This document shows, one piece after another, positions 35,368-44,390 of a stretch of 47,966 nucleotides of DNA; position 1 is the first letter of the stretch; every line of letters begins with the position of its first letter. The notes beneath the pieces were generated by a model that was not told the DNA's origin, made no database searches, and was given only the letters and a program-made list of their open reading frames with translations. Source of the DNA: Lachnospiraceae bacterium UBA1766. Lineage in GTDB: Bacteria > Bacillota > Clostridia > Lachnospirales > Lachnospiraceae. The stretch covers positions 1 through 47,966 of the forward strand of contig DCGY01000051.1 in the NCBI GenBank assembly GCA_002314715.1, in the 5' to 3' direction. The translations under genes were made by a program, and so were the position numbers.

Positions 35368-36837
35368 ATGAAAAGTAAAATGTTCAAGAAGTTAATGGCA
35401 GCTGCTATTGCAACTGCTATGACTGCAAGCCTTGCAGCTTGTGGTGACGCTAAGCCCGCAGATGCTTCTAGCGAATCTAAGTCTGATACCGCTAAGACTG
35501 AGGAGAGCAAGTCTGATGCTGCTTCTACCGAAGTTGCTTCCAGCGATGTAGAGATGACTACCGTATTAATCGATCCTGCAACCGGTAAGCCTTATGATCT
35601 CGGCGGAATGGAAATCATCATCCGTGACTGGTGGTCAAGCGAACCTGGCGAAGCTAAGGATGATTACGAGGAAGCTCTTTACGCATATCGTGATTGGATT
35701 CAGGAGACTTACAATTTCACCATTAAGCAGCAGGCAATTTCCGATTGGGGTTCAACTCCTCAGGATTTCGTAGATTACGCTACTACCGGTGGCGATGAGA
35801 ACTATGTATTCATCCTTCGTGATGATGCTATTACTACCGGAGCTATGGCTCAGGGTCTTATGTATGACCTTTCTACTCTTGACTGTCTTGATTTCTCTGA
35901 GAAGAAATTCCAGCAGAACTTACTTCACAAGCAGTATGGTAAGGGTGATGCAATCTATGCTATGTATGCAGGTGTTTCTGAGCCTCGTACTGGTATGTAC
36001 TTCAACAAGAAGTTATTAAAGGAAGCTGGTATCGATCCTGAATCTCTTTACGAACTTCAGGCTTCAGGTCAGTGGACTTGGGATAAGTGGGTTGAGTTAA
36101 TGAAGCAGGTTCAGCGTGATATCGACGCTGATGGTGTTATCGATGTTTGGGGAACTACCCAGAACAACGGTTCCGTTATCTCTGCTACTATCTACTCTAA
36201 CGGTGGTTCTTACATTGGTAAGGATGCTCAGGGTAACTTCACCTACGATCTTGAGAACGCTGAGACCCAGCAGGCTCTCGAGTTCTGGATTGGTATTTTG
36301 AATGATTACACCCTTCCTTATCCCGAAGGTGCTCAGTGGGATTACTACAAGGAAGCTTTCGTAAACGGTATGGCAGCATTCATGCCTGAAGATGGTTACG
36401 CAGGTACTCCTGGTTCATTCCTTGAGAACATGGAAGATGACTTCGGTTTCGTTATGTACCCGAAGGGACCTCAGATGAGCGATTACATCAACTGCTGGTC
36501 TAACAACCCTGCAGCAATTCCTGCTTGCTACTCTGCTGAGAAGGCATGGAAGATTGCATTCGCATGGAACCTTTACACCAACGATACTCCTGGTTACGAA
36601 GATTACGCAGGTTGGAAGACCAACTACTATGCAGGCTTCCGTGATACCAGATCCGTTGATGAGACTGCAGAAATGATGACCCAGAAGGGTATGATCGCAT
36701 ACGTTGGCGTATGTCCTAAGGTTAACCTTGGACCTGACTTCGCATGGGGTATCTCCGCTGGATGTGACCTTGCAGCTCAGGTTGAAAAGATCAGAGATAC
36801 TTGGAAGGGCTACATCGCTGAAGCTAACGCTCAGTAA
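35368..36837 (+). CDS. Extracellular solute-binding lipoprotein (sugar ABC transporter)
   Basis: 489 residues. Lipobox LAAC (Cys25), a Ser/Lys/Glu-rich linker to about residue 60, then a family 1 type solute-binding fold: MYFNKKLLKEAGIDPESLYE and WTWDKWVELMKQVQRD are the classic hinge-region motifs, and EKAWKIAFAWNLY appears late. Several DxDxDG-like acidic motifs (DIDADGVIDVWG) could bind calcium. Codon use is strongly biased (many GCT, CTT, GGT, TAC) compared with the hydrolase genes, and a strong AAGGAGG precedes the ATG, pointing to very high expression. It is last in the locus, followed by a clear terminator. Confidence 0.9.
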   Translation: MKSKMFKKLMAAAIATAMTASLAACGDAKPADASSESKSDTAKTEESKSDAASTEVASSDVEMTTVLIDPATGKPYDLGGMEIIIRDWWSSEPGEAKDDYEEALYAYRDWIQETYNFTIKQQAISDWGSTPQDFVDYATTGGDENYVFILRDDAITTGAMAQGLMYDLSTLDCLDFSEKKFQQNLLHKQYGKGDAIYAMYAGVSEPRTGMYFNKKLLKEAGIDPESLYELQASGQWTWDKWVELMKQVQRDIDADGVIDVWGTTQNNGSVISATIYSNGGSYIGKDAQGNFTYDLENAETQQALEFWIGILNDYTLPYPEGAQWDYYKEAFVNGMAAFMPEDGYAGTPGSFLENMEDDFGFVMYPKGPQMSDYINCWSNNPAAIPACYSAEKAWKIAFAWNLYTNDTPGYEDYAGWKTNYYAGFRDTRSVDETAEMMTQKGMIAYVGVCPKVNLGPDFAWGISAGCDLAAQVEKIRDTWKGYIAEANAQ

Positions 36838-36870
36838 TTAGCATCAAATAAATTCTAGAATGAAATTATA

Positions 36871-36902
36871 GGGATGATGTTTCCGGGACATCATCCCTTT
36901 TT
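36871..36902 (+). terminator. rho-independent terminator after the transport locus
   Basis: GGGATGATGT (36871-36880) pairs perfectly with ACATCATCCC (36888-36897) across a 7-nt loop, followed by TTTTT. Confidence 0.92.
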
Positions 36903-36985
36903 CATGTCTGAAATACAGGGAGAATCGTGAGCCTATTCGAAACAAAAAGATACAAATAATCATAGAATAAGAAAAAAGGGTTTTT

Positions 36986-38773
36986 ATGACCTGTACAGAA
37001 CAAGCATTATCCACCGCATATCAGAATTATATATCCTATGGATCCACTGCATATTTTCCGCCGGAGACAGAAAATGCATGTTATCAAACCATAGAGAATC
37101 TATTTACCGTATCTTATCAAAAAGAATCTCAATACCCGTCGAATCTGTCGATTTCCAATTATTATAATATCCCGAAGCTATATGGTTTAATGGAGCAAAC
37201 GAATGAATCAAAGCAATCTCCTCAAAATTCCGATGTGGCGGCATATCTCACAACACAGCAGGTCTTTGATCCCTTGGCCCTTTCCCTAAGCGGCATCTTG
37301 GCAATCCAAAGAGCACCCCTTCATTTAACCGGTGAAGGAGTATTGATTGCAATAATTGACACAGGTGTCAATTTTGAAAATCCGGTATTTACACAAAAAA
37401 ACGGAGAAAACAAAATATTAGCATACTGGGACCAGACAGACCATTCGGGAAATCCACCAAGTGGCTATCTTTTCGGTACAGAATATACCAGAGAACAACT
37501 TTCCGGCCTTTCCGAAAACAATCCCCCGGATACCAATTCCGAAAGCGAGATAAGGGCGCAGTCGCCCCTGCCCTCAAGGGACACGGAATTCCATGGAACC
37601 ATTATGGCCTCCCTTGCAGCCGGACAAAACACCGTAGATTACCCGATCTCAACAGCATATCCCAGAGGCTACACAGGCGCGGCTCCGGATGCGAACTTGA
37701 TTGTGGTGAAGCTAAAGCAGGCAAAAGATACACTGAAGGACTATTATCTGGTTCCCAAAGAGAAGATTGCCTACGGAGAGGATGATATCATGTTGGCAGT
37801 TAGCTATTGTGACCGTTTTGCCACACGGAATAATTTACCCTTAGTAATCTGTATTGGTTTAGGCACAAATATGGGAGACCACAGCGGAAAAACAGCATTA
37901 ACCCAGTATTTGGAATATATAGCCAATAAACGGAAGCGGGCAGTGGTCGTGGGAGGTGGCAATGAGGGAAACGGGGCACACCATTATTCCGGTACGCTAG
38001 ACACGAAAAGCCAGTCCGTGGAACTAAGAATCAGTGAGGGGGTCAGTGGATTTTTATGCGAATTCTGGGGAGCGCTTCCGGATGTTTTTTCCCTGGGAAT
38101 ACGTACACCGGGCGGGGAGCAGATTCCACCTATTTCCGGGACGCTACGACAAAGTATTTCTTATGATTTTATATACGAAAAGGCGATGATAACCATTCAG
38201 GCGGGCTTGGTGGAGGCTTCTACCGGTTTGCAGTTGATAACGATTCGAATTCAAAACCCGACAGCCGGAATCTGGAGCTTTACGGTGGATTCTGTATATC
38301 CCCCTGCCTTAGGTAAATTTTTCTTTTATTTGCCCCTTTCGGAGCATCTGGAAGCACCGGTCTATTTCCTCACACCCAATCCGGAGGAAACCCTGACAGA
38401 GCCGGCCTTGGGAAATACAATCCTTTCCGTAGCCAATTACAATCCGGCCAATCAGAGTATTGCCATCAATTCCGGTCGCGGCTACAGTACCAATGGTCAT
38501 ATTTGTCCGGACATCGCAGCGCCGGGGTTTCAAATTGCCACCATATCCGGGGCCCGAAGCGGCAGTTCCTTTGCAACTGCAATTGCCGCAGGAGCCGCTG
38601 CACAGTTTTTGCAATGGGCGGTGGTAGAGGGGAATGTACCAAATCTTAGGGGCAGAGAACTGCAGTCCTATTTCATCCGGGGAGCTGTGGAACAATCCGG
38701 TATTTCGTATCCCAATCCGTCCTGGGGATATGGACAATTGAATATGCAAAGCCTATTTGACCGTGCACGATAA
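36986..38773 (+). CDS. S8 family (subtilisin-like, Csp-type) serine protease
   Basis: 595 residues, no signal peptide. A complete catalytic triad is visible: Asp125 (AIIDTGVN), His203 (TEFHGTIMAS) and Ser528 (SGSSFATAIAAG), with the oxyanion Asn in GGGNEGNG. Between Asn and Ser lies a beta-rich insertion of about 150 residues, as in CspABC-type germination proteases and their relatives in clostridia. The approximately 100 residues before the domain could be a prosegment. The ribosome binding site is weak (AAAGGG). Stand-alone unit behind the terminator at 36871. A role in spore germination or intracellular proteolysis is possible; not assignable further. Confidence 0.85.
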   Translation: MTCTEQALSTAYQNYISYGSTAYFPPETENACYQTIENLFTVSYQKESQYPSNLSISNYYNIPKLYGLMEQTNESKQSPQNSDVAAYLTTQQVFDPLALSLSGILAIQRAPLHLTGEGVLIAIIDTGVNFENPVFTQKNGENKILAYWDQTDHSGNPPSGYLFGTEYTREQLSGLSENNPPDTNSESEIRAQSPLPSRDTEFHGTIMASLAAGQNTVDYPISTAYPRGYTGAAPDANLIVVKLKQAKDTLKDYYLVPKEKIAYGEDDIMLAVSYCDRFATRNNLPLVICIGLGTNMGDHSGKTALTQYLEYIANKRKRAVVVGGGNEGNGAHHYSGTLDTKSQSVELRISEGVSGFLCEFWGALPDVFSLGIRTPGGEQIPPISGTLRQSISYDFIYEKAMITIQAGLVEASTGLQLITIRIQNPTAGIWSFTVDSVYPPALGKFFFYLPLSEHLEAPVYFLTPNPEETLTEPALGNTILSVANYNPANQSIAINSGRGYSTNGHICPDIAAPGFQIATISGARSGSSFATAIAAGAAAQFLQWAVVEGNVPNLRGRELQSYFIRGAVEQSGISYPNPSWGYGQLNMQSLFDRAR

Positions 38774-38887
38774 TTATATGGGCCCGAAAGTGCTGTGTTT
38801 AAAACAGGCAGCAAGTAAGGCAATTGAAAGTTTGACACAAAAATTGTGCAAATTACGTATGGGAAAAGGGAAAACACACGGAAAAGC

Positions 38888-38916
38888 TTGTATTTTTTGT
38901 GAAAAAAAGGTATGAT
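38888..38916 (+). promoter_or_regulatory. candidate promoter for the zinc-ribbon protein operon
   Basis: TTGTAT (38888-38893), 17-bp spacer, TATGAT (38911-38916), giving a leader of about 55 nt to the GTG at 38978. Confidence 0.5.
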
Positions 38917-38977
38917 TTTGTAGGGTGTATGCAAATTATGTGGATTATTCCGCACCGAAAAGATTGGAGGAAAAACA

Positions 38978-40063
38978 GTGTCTAATTTATTTGATTACAA
39001 GTGTCCGTGCTGTGCCGGAGAGATTAAGTTTGACTCAAACGTACAGAAAATGAAATGTCCCTACTGTGATTCAGAGTTTGAAATGGAAGCTTTGAAGCAG
39101 ATGGATGAGGAATTGAACAATATTCCCGAGGATGATATGAAGTGGGATACCGACCAACTTTCCGAATGGAAGGAAGGCGAGACAGCAAATATAAAAGAAT
39201 ATATTTGTAAATCCTGCGGCGGTGAAATCATTGGTGATGAGACCTTGGCCGCTTCCAAGTGTCCTTATTGTGACAGCCCGGTAGTTATGAAGGGCGCCTT
39301 TGCCGGAGACTTAAGACCTGACCTGGTAATTCCTTTCAAGGTGGATAAGAAGGCTGCCATCGAGGGCTTGAAGAAGCATGTTATGGGTAAGAAACTGTTG
39401 CCCAAGGTTTTCCAGAGCCAGAATCACATCGAGGAAATTCGTGGAATTTATGTGCCCGTATGGACTTATGATACCGCGGTAGATGCCAAAATTCATTATA
39501 AGGCAACCAAAGAGGAGCGCTATTCCGATAAGGATTACAATTATACCAAGACCTATTTTTACGCTGTTTCCCGTCAGGGATCTTTGGACTTTGAGTCTGT
39601 TCCCGCTGACGGTTCCACCAAGATGGACGATACCTTATGGGAGTCCATTGAGCCTTATAAATTCAAGGATGCAGTGGAATTCCAGACTGCTTATCTTTCC
39701 GGCTATCTGGCTGATAAGTATGATGTGGAAGCAAAGGATAACATTGAGCGTATCAATACCCGTGTAAAGCAGAGCACCATGGATGCCATTCGTGCAACGG
39801 TTACCGGATACAATACGGTGGATATGGATGCCTCCAGCTTTAAACTTACCGAGGGCAAGATTAAATATGTGCTTTGCCCTGTATGGATTCTGAACACTGT
39901 TTGGAACGGACAGAAGTACACCTTTGCCATGAACGGACAGACCGGCAAATTCGTAGGTGACCTCCCCTTGGATAAGCAGGCATATTGGCGTTGGTTCGGT
40001 ATTTTGACAGCAGGCGTTTCCGCAGGAGTATTCCTGATTTCTATGCTTGCCACCATCATGTAA
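38978..40063 (+). CDS. TFIIB-type zinc ribbon membrane protein
   Basis: 361 residues, GTG start with GGAGG 8 bp upstream. Two zinc ribbons: Cys9/Cys12 with Cys27/Cys30 (CPCC…CPYC) and a second pair around residues 74-100 (CKSCGG…CPYC). A middle domain contains YVPVWTYD and a tyrosine-rich stretch, and there is a C-terminal TM helix (WFGILTAGVSAGVFLISMLATIM). This is a widespread Firmicutes protein of unknown function; the ribbons point to the cytoplasm with the tail in the membrane. The next gene starts 13 bp later, so it is probably cotranscribed. Confidence 0.75.
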   Translation: MSNLFDYKCPCCAGEIKFDSNVQKMKCPYCDSEFEMEALKQMDEELNNIPEDDMKWDTDQLSEWKEGETANIKEYICKSCGGEIIGDETLAASKCPYCDSPVVMKGAFAGDLRPDLVIPFKVDKKAAIEGLKKHVMGKKLLPKVFQSQNHIEEIRGIYVPVWTYDTAVDAKIHYKATKEERYSDKDYNYTKTYFYAVSRQGSLDFESVPADGSTKMDDTLWESIEPYKFKDAVEFQTAYLSGYLADKYDVEAKDNIERINTRVKQSTMDAIRATVTGYNTVDMDASSFKLTEGKIKYVLCPVWILNTVWNGQKYTFAMNGQTGKFVGDLPLDKQAYWRWFGILTAGVSAGVFLISMLATIM

Positions 40064-40076
40064 GGAGGGAAAAAAG

Positions 40077-40361
40077 ATGAGTTTATTACAATTGACAATG
40101 CTTTCTGCTACCGTACAGATTAATGGTACAGACGTAAATATTCTTTCTCGTTTGGGTCTGGCGATCCTGATTGGTTTGTTTGTAGCCTTTATTATTACTT
40201 CCGGTTGGAAGTCTCAGTTAAAGAGTGTATACAGACAACATGGTGCTGCAGATTACAAAAAAGATAACAGCTTCAAGCTTTCCGTGAAGAAAGATACCTT
40301 CCTTTACACCAAGATTGAGAAGCGTGAGAAACCGAAGCAGCAGGAGAATAATCCACAATAG
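40077..40361 (+). CDS. Small single-pass membrane protein
   Basis: 94 residues from the ATG at 40077 (AAGGAGGGAAAAAAG upstream); an in-frame upstream start at 40047 would overlap the preceding gene and lacks a site. One TM helix (LGLAILIGLFVAFIITSGW) separates a short outside N-terminus from a basic cytoplasmic tail (VKKDTFLYTKIEKREKPKQQ). No family recognised. Probably a companion of the zinc-ribbon protein, judging from spacing. Confidence 0.6.
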   Translation: MSLLQLTMLSATVQINGTDVNILSRLGLAILIGLFVAFIITSGWKSQLKSVYRQHGAADYKKDNSFKLSVKKDTFLYTKIEKREKPKQQENNPQ

Positions 40362-40369
40362 GTGAGTTT

Positions 40370-42019
40370 ATGAAGAAAAAGATTGGTTTGTTTTGGATCA
40401 CTACATTGCTGGTAGTCGGACTTTGTGCATGTACAGAGCCGGCACAGGAGCCGGAACCAAGTACAGAGGAGACGCAAACCGAAGTTACCATACCCTCTGT
40501 TGAGATTACCACCTCAGAAAGCACACAGGAAAGTGAATCGCAGCCGGAAATTATTACGCCTGTGGATCAACCGGAATTACAATTGTTGGAGGTTTACACC
40601 TCCGAGATTATCCGGGAAAAGTGTGCGGAAGACACCGGTGAACAGCAAATTTATATTCGATATCCCGAAATCTATTTGGGAGAAACCGTTACCGATGCCC
40701 CCGGTCTGGAGGATTCCTTAGCACAGCGAAATGCCCAATTAAAGACACGCTTTGAGGATAGTTTTATCCAGATGGAGGATTGGCTTAAAGTGGAGTTGGA
40801 GGATGCGGGGAATTACGGTTACGAGGTATATTTGCCTTATTATGATGAAATGAAATACAATTTGCTTCGTGCGGATGACCATGTGCTCAGTTTACAGGTA
40901 TTGAGCAGTTCCTTTGGTGGAGGAGTACATGGTTATTATTCCCAGACCGGTATCGCATATGATACCGCTTCCGGTGAAGAATTGAAGCTTGGAGCGGTGG
41001 TGAAGGACCCTGTGGTATTTTCGAAAGAGGTAGCCCAGAGCTTAAAGGACCGTTATGCGGATTGTATTATGCTGGATATCGATGAATATTTGGGGGAATG
41101 CTTTGATCAGGAGGATACCACTTTGGATTGGAGCATTGATTACGCGGGAATCACTTTCTATTTTAATCCCTATCAGATTGCCTCCTTTGCGGACGGCATT
41201 TTGACGGCACGATTCCTGTTTGCGGATCATCCGGATTGGTACGAAGAATATTATACGGCCGGTTGCGAAAAATATTCCATGGGCGGAAGTGAATTCAGCT
41301 CTTTCTTATATGATTTGAATCGTGACGGTGTGGAGGATTCCTTCAGCACCTCCATGAGCATCGGAGAAAGCGGGAATTATGACAGCTTCGCAATTCAAAT
41401 GAATGCAAGCTATGATAATTTCTCCGTGGAAGCAGATGAAATCCAAAGTTTTTTAACCGTGGCAGATGACGGAAAAATGTACCTCGTGTCTGAGATGAAT
41501 GCATTGATGACCGACTATGCCAAGAAAATCGTAATATACGATGTGTCCGGACCGGAACCCCAACAGCTGCAGATTTATGAGAATTTGGGAGCTGCTGAGA
41601 TTTGTCTGGATGTCAATGAACAGAAGTACGGAAGAATTTTCCCCACGAATCCGGAGAAAATCAGTCTGTGCAGTGAACTGAAGGTATTAAAGAAGCATGT
41701 TGCCTCAAGACCCTACCGTCTGGAAGCATACGGAGAACTGGTACCTACCCAGGATTATTATCAGATTAACTCCCAGTATGTGATTGTATCCAAGGCAGAT
41801 CTGGTGGGAACCGCTATGGATGAATACGGAGTGCTTACCGGCAGAATGTATTCGGTAGACAGAGGAAAAGAAATGTATGTAGTCCGTACCGATGATTCCA
41901 CTTATCTGGATGTTCGGGTGGAGAACGAACTGGTGCGTATTCCAATTGAAAAGAAAGACGATGGCTATTATATCGGAGAATACGCCATGGATGATATCCT
42001 GGTTCGAATTGAATTGTAA
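40370..42019 (+). CDS. Lipoprotein with DUF4163/DUF3298 (RsiV-like) domain
   Basis: 549 residues. Lipobox LCAC with Cys21 as the likely lipidated residue, then a Glu/Thr/Ser-rich linker (to about 65). Residues about 75-310 resemble the DUF4163-DUF3298 pair found in RsiV-type anti-sigma factors and related lipoproteins: GGGVHGYYSQTGIAYDTASGEEL and FYFNPYQIASFADGILTARF are the signature parts. The C-terminal 240 residues are beta-rich and not recognised. There is no cytoplasmic anti-sigma part, so it is not an RsiV itself. It follows the small membrane protein by 8 bp. Confidence 0.7.
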   Translation: MKKKIGLFWITTLLVVGLCACTEPAQEPEPSTEETQTEVTIPSVEITTSESTQESESQPEIITPVDQPELQLLEVYTSEIIREKCAEDTGEQQIYIRYPEIYLGETVTDAPGLEDSLAQRNAQLKTRFEDSFIQMEDWLKVELEDAGNYGYEVYLPYYDEMKYNLLRADDHVLSLQVLSSSFGGGVHGYYSQTGIAYDTASGEELKLGAVVKDPVVFSKEVAQSLKDRYADCIMLDIDEYLGECFDQEDTTLDWSIDYAGITFYFNPYQIASFADGILTARFLFADHPDWYEEYYTAGCEKYSMGGSEFSSFLYDLNRDGVEDSFSTSMSIGESGNYDSFAIQMNASYDNFSVEADEIQSFLTVADDGKMYLVSEMNALMTDYAKKIVIYDVSGPEPQQLQIYENLGAAEICLDVNEQKYGRIFPTNPEKISLCSELKVLKKHVASRPYRLEAYGELVPTQDYYQINSQYVIVSKADLVGTAMDEYGVLTGRMYSVDRGKEMYVVRTDDSTYLDVRVENELVRIPIEKKDDGYYIGEYAMDDILVRIEL

Positions 42020-42033
42020 ATAATGGAGAAATT

Positions 42034-43500
42034 ATGTTATCGTATCGTGATTTGGAACAAATACTGAATATTGGCGTTCAGCTTTCTGTAGAGCGAGATA
42101 AAGATCAAATGATGAAGCTCTTATTTACAGAGGCGATGAACCTTACCCATTGCGATGCGGCGATTCTTTATTATTATGAAGACCGTGAATTAAAGTATCA
42201 GTACATGAATACCCGTTCCATGGGCAAGAGCCGTGGACTGGACGGGGAATTCATAGATGACATGCCCAGGGTGGAAATCGTAGAGCGAAATCCCGTAGGA
42301 TATGCCGCTGTTCACAGGGAAATCGTTAACGTGCAGGACGTTTATCACAGTGACCGTTTCGATTTTTCTCTTCAAAAGCGATATGATGCCAGAAGCGGTT
42401 ATCATACCCAATCCATGCTGATTGTGCCCATGGAAAATAACAGCAAGGAGCTGATTGGTCTGATTCAGCTGATGAATGTTATGGATGAGGATGGGGAGAT
42501 TCTTCCCTTTAGCCAGGAACATGAAATGGTTATTTACACCCTCAGCTCCCTAACCTCCATCGCGTGGACCAATGTCCGGTATGTGCGGGATTTGAGCTTA
42601 CAGATTAATTCCTTTGTTGAAGCAATGGCGACTGCCATCGACGAAAGAACCCCCTATAACGGCACCCATACCCGAAAGGTGGCCGAGTACTCCCAGATTT
42701 TGGCGGACAAGATTAACGAGCATTACAAAAAGGGTGAGATTGACCAGTATTTTGATCGGGACCGGAAGGAAAAGCTGGAGCTGGCAGCTTCACTGCATGA
42801 TATCGGCAAGATGGTGGTACCCCGTTCGGTAATGAATCGTGCCACCCGTCTGGATAAGGATTTATCCGTTCTGGAAAGTCGATATGCTCTATTAAGGGCG
42901 TACTACCGAATCGATGAACTGGAAGGCCGTTATACGCCCGATGAAGCAAAAGAAATGGTAGATCTTTTGAATCAAGGACTGGCGGTAATCTATCGAATCG
43001 AAGACGTGGAAATTTTAGAGGATAAAGATTACGATTATATACAGGAATTTTCCAAAAATGTGTACAAAAGCAAGACCGGCGAAATCATTCCCTTTCTTAC
43101 CGAAAGTGAACGCAGAAGCCTAAGCGTGCGAAAGGGCACCCTGACCCAGGAAATGCGCCATTTGATGGAGAGCCATGTAGTAATGACGGAGAAGATTCTG
43201 GACAAGGTTTACTTTAGTCGAAGCTACGAGGATGTACCCAAATGGGCCGCTCAGCATCATGAGTTTTTGGATGGATCCGGCTATCCCAGAGGACTGACAG
43301 CGAGAAATCTGGACATAGAGTCCCGTATTCTCACCGTTTCCGATATTTACGATGCGCTGACCTCCAGAGACAGACCTTACAAGAAACCTATGAGCAAGGA
43401 GAAAGCCCTGGAGGTTTTGTGGGAAATGACGGAAGAAGGAAAGCTGGACAGACGTCTGGTACAGATGATTACCGAAGCCGTGGAAGAAGAATTGATATAA
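42034..43500 (+). CDS. GAF / HD-GYP domain protein, putative cyclic-di-GMP phosphodiesterase
   Basis: 488 residues, cytoplasmic. A GAF domain (about 1-180; HCDAAILYYYE, SMLIVPMENNSKELIGLIQLMN) is followed by HD-GYP (about 190-485). Metal-binding His255-Asp256 (LHDIGKM), His381, His408-His409-Glu410 (HHEFLDGSGYP, full GYP motif) and the SDIYDALTSRDRPYKKPMS block are present, so it should be active. About 90 residues (roughly 270-370) are inserted between HDIGK…P and the GTLTQEM…H segment, longer than in standard HD-GYP proteins. Start has TGGAGA 8 bp upstream. It would hydrolyse c-di-GMP under control of the GAF ligand. Confidence 0.83.
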   Translation: MLSYRDLEQILNIGVQLSVERDKDQMMKLLFTEAMNLTHCDAAILYYYEDRELKYQYMNTRSMGKSRGLDGEFIDDMPRVEIVERNPVGYAAVHREIVNVQDVYHSDRFDFSLQKRYDARSGYHTQSMLIVPMENNSKELIGLIQLMNVMDEDGEILPFSQEHEMVIYTLSSLTSIAWTNVRYVRDLSLQINSFVEAMATAIDERTPYNGTHTRKVAEYSQILADKINEHYKKGEIDQYFDRDRKEKLELAASLHDIGKMVVPRSVMNRATRLDKDLSVLESRYALLRAYYRIDELEGRYTPDEAKEMVDLLNQGLAVIYRIEDVEILEDKDYDYIQEFSKNVYKSKTGEIIPFLTESERRSLSVRKGTLTQEMRHLMESHVVMTEKILDKVYFSRSYEDVPKWAAQHHEFLDGSGYPRGLTARNLDIESRILTVSDIYDALTSRDRPYKKPMSKEKALEVLWEMTEEGKLDRRLVQMITEAVEEELI

Positions 43501-43516
43501 CGAAAAAACAAAACAA

Positions 43517-43551
43517 TGCCCTCGTTCTATTCAAAGGAACGGGGGCATATA
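43517..43551 (+). terminator. rho-independent terminator candidate after the HD-GYP gene
   Basis: TGCCCTCGTTC (43517-43527) pairs with GAACGGGGGCA (43537-43547), one G-U pair, followed by the weak T-rich TATATTTTA. The polysaccharide deacetylase starts only 26 bp later, so read-through is possible. Confidence 0.6.
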
Positions 43552-43577
43552 TTTTATCAAAAAAGCCGGGAGACGGT

Positions 43578-44390
43578 ATGAAAACATATCCCATCGGAAA
43601 GGTATTACCCTGCCTGCTTCTTTTGTTTGCCGCTTTTTTCCTGGGGAGAGGCGTGGCCTGGGCGAAGGTGCAGCTGAAGCCTGCTTCCGGGATGACGATG
43701 AAACAGGAAAATTGGGGGCTGGGGTTTGGAAAAGAAGGCGAGAAGCCTACCGGGAATGCTTCTGTTTCAGAACTGGCAAAGGAAAATGCGTATTTTTTAT
43801 CCGATACCAAAGAAAAGAAATTGTATCTCACATTTGATTGCGGATACGAAAACGGCAATACGGAGAAAATCCTGGATGCCCTAAAGAAACACAACGCAAC
43901 GGCAACGTTTTTCGTGGTGGGACATTTCCTGGAGACGGCACCAAATCTGGTACAGCGAATGGTTCAGGAAGGGCATACGGTGGGAAATCATACCTATCAT
44001 CATCCGGATATGTCCAAGATTTCTACCCTGGAGGAATTCCGGAAGGAACTGGATTCCACCAAAACCCTCTATCAGCAGGTGACAGGGGAGGAGATGCCGT
44101 ATTATTACCGACCACCTCAAGGCAAGTATAACAAGGAAAACCTGGAGATGGCCAAGAGCCTGGGCTACGCCACTTTCTTTTGGTCGCTGGCCTATGTGGA
44201 CTGGAAAACCGATGCCCAGCCCAGTCGGGAGGAAGCACTTTCCAAGCTGACAAAAAGAGTCCATCCCGGCGCCATTGTGCTTTTGCATAATACCTCAAAA
44301 ACCAATGGAGACATCCTGGATGAACTCCTTTCCAAATGGGAAGATATGGGTTATACCTTCGCCCCTTTATCGGATTTTACAAATACCTAA
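43578..44390 (+). CDS. pdaA: PdaA-like polysaccharide deacetylase (delta-lactam-biosynthetic de-N-acetylase)
   Basis: 270 residues from the ATG at 43578; longer upstream frames run through the terminator and were rejected. A signal peptide or anchor (KVLPCLLLLFAAFFLGRGVAWA) precedes the CE4 NodB domain. Motif 1 is TFDCGYENGNT (Asp87, with Cys88 replacing the usual second Asp; PdaA proteins have Asn there), motif 2 is His138 and His142 (HTYHH), motif 3 RPP at Arg178, and the last His237 is in LLHNTS. The GYENG signature and WSLAYVDWK match PdaA, which removes an acetyl group from muramic acid so the spore-cortex delta-lactam can form. It suggests the host can sporulate. Tail-to-tail with the minus-strand gene (4-bp overlap). 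Confidence 0.82.
   Translation: MKTYPIGKVLPCLLLLFAAFFLGRGVAWAKVQLKPASGMTMKQENWGLGFGKEGEKPTGNASVSELAKENAYFLSDTKEKKLYLTFDCGYENGNTEKILDALKKHNATATFFVVGHFLETAPNLVQRMVQEGHTVGNHTYHHPDMSKISTLEEFRKELDSTKTLYQQVTGEEMPYYYRPPQGKYNKENLEMAKSLGYATFFWSLAYVDWKTDAQPSREEALSKLTKRVHPGAIVLLHNTSKTNGDILDELLSKWEDMGYTFAPLSDFTNT

Noticed and set aside
43419..43577. Upstream extension of the PdaA-like gene overlapping the HD-GYP gene
   Set aside because: It would run through the terminator hairpin at 43517 and hide the signal peptide; the ATG at 43578 starts directly before the signal peptide.
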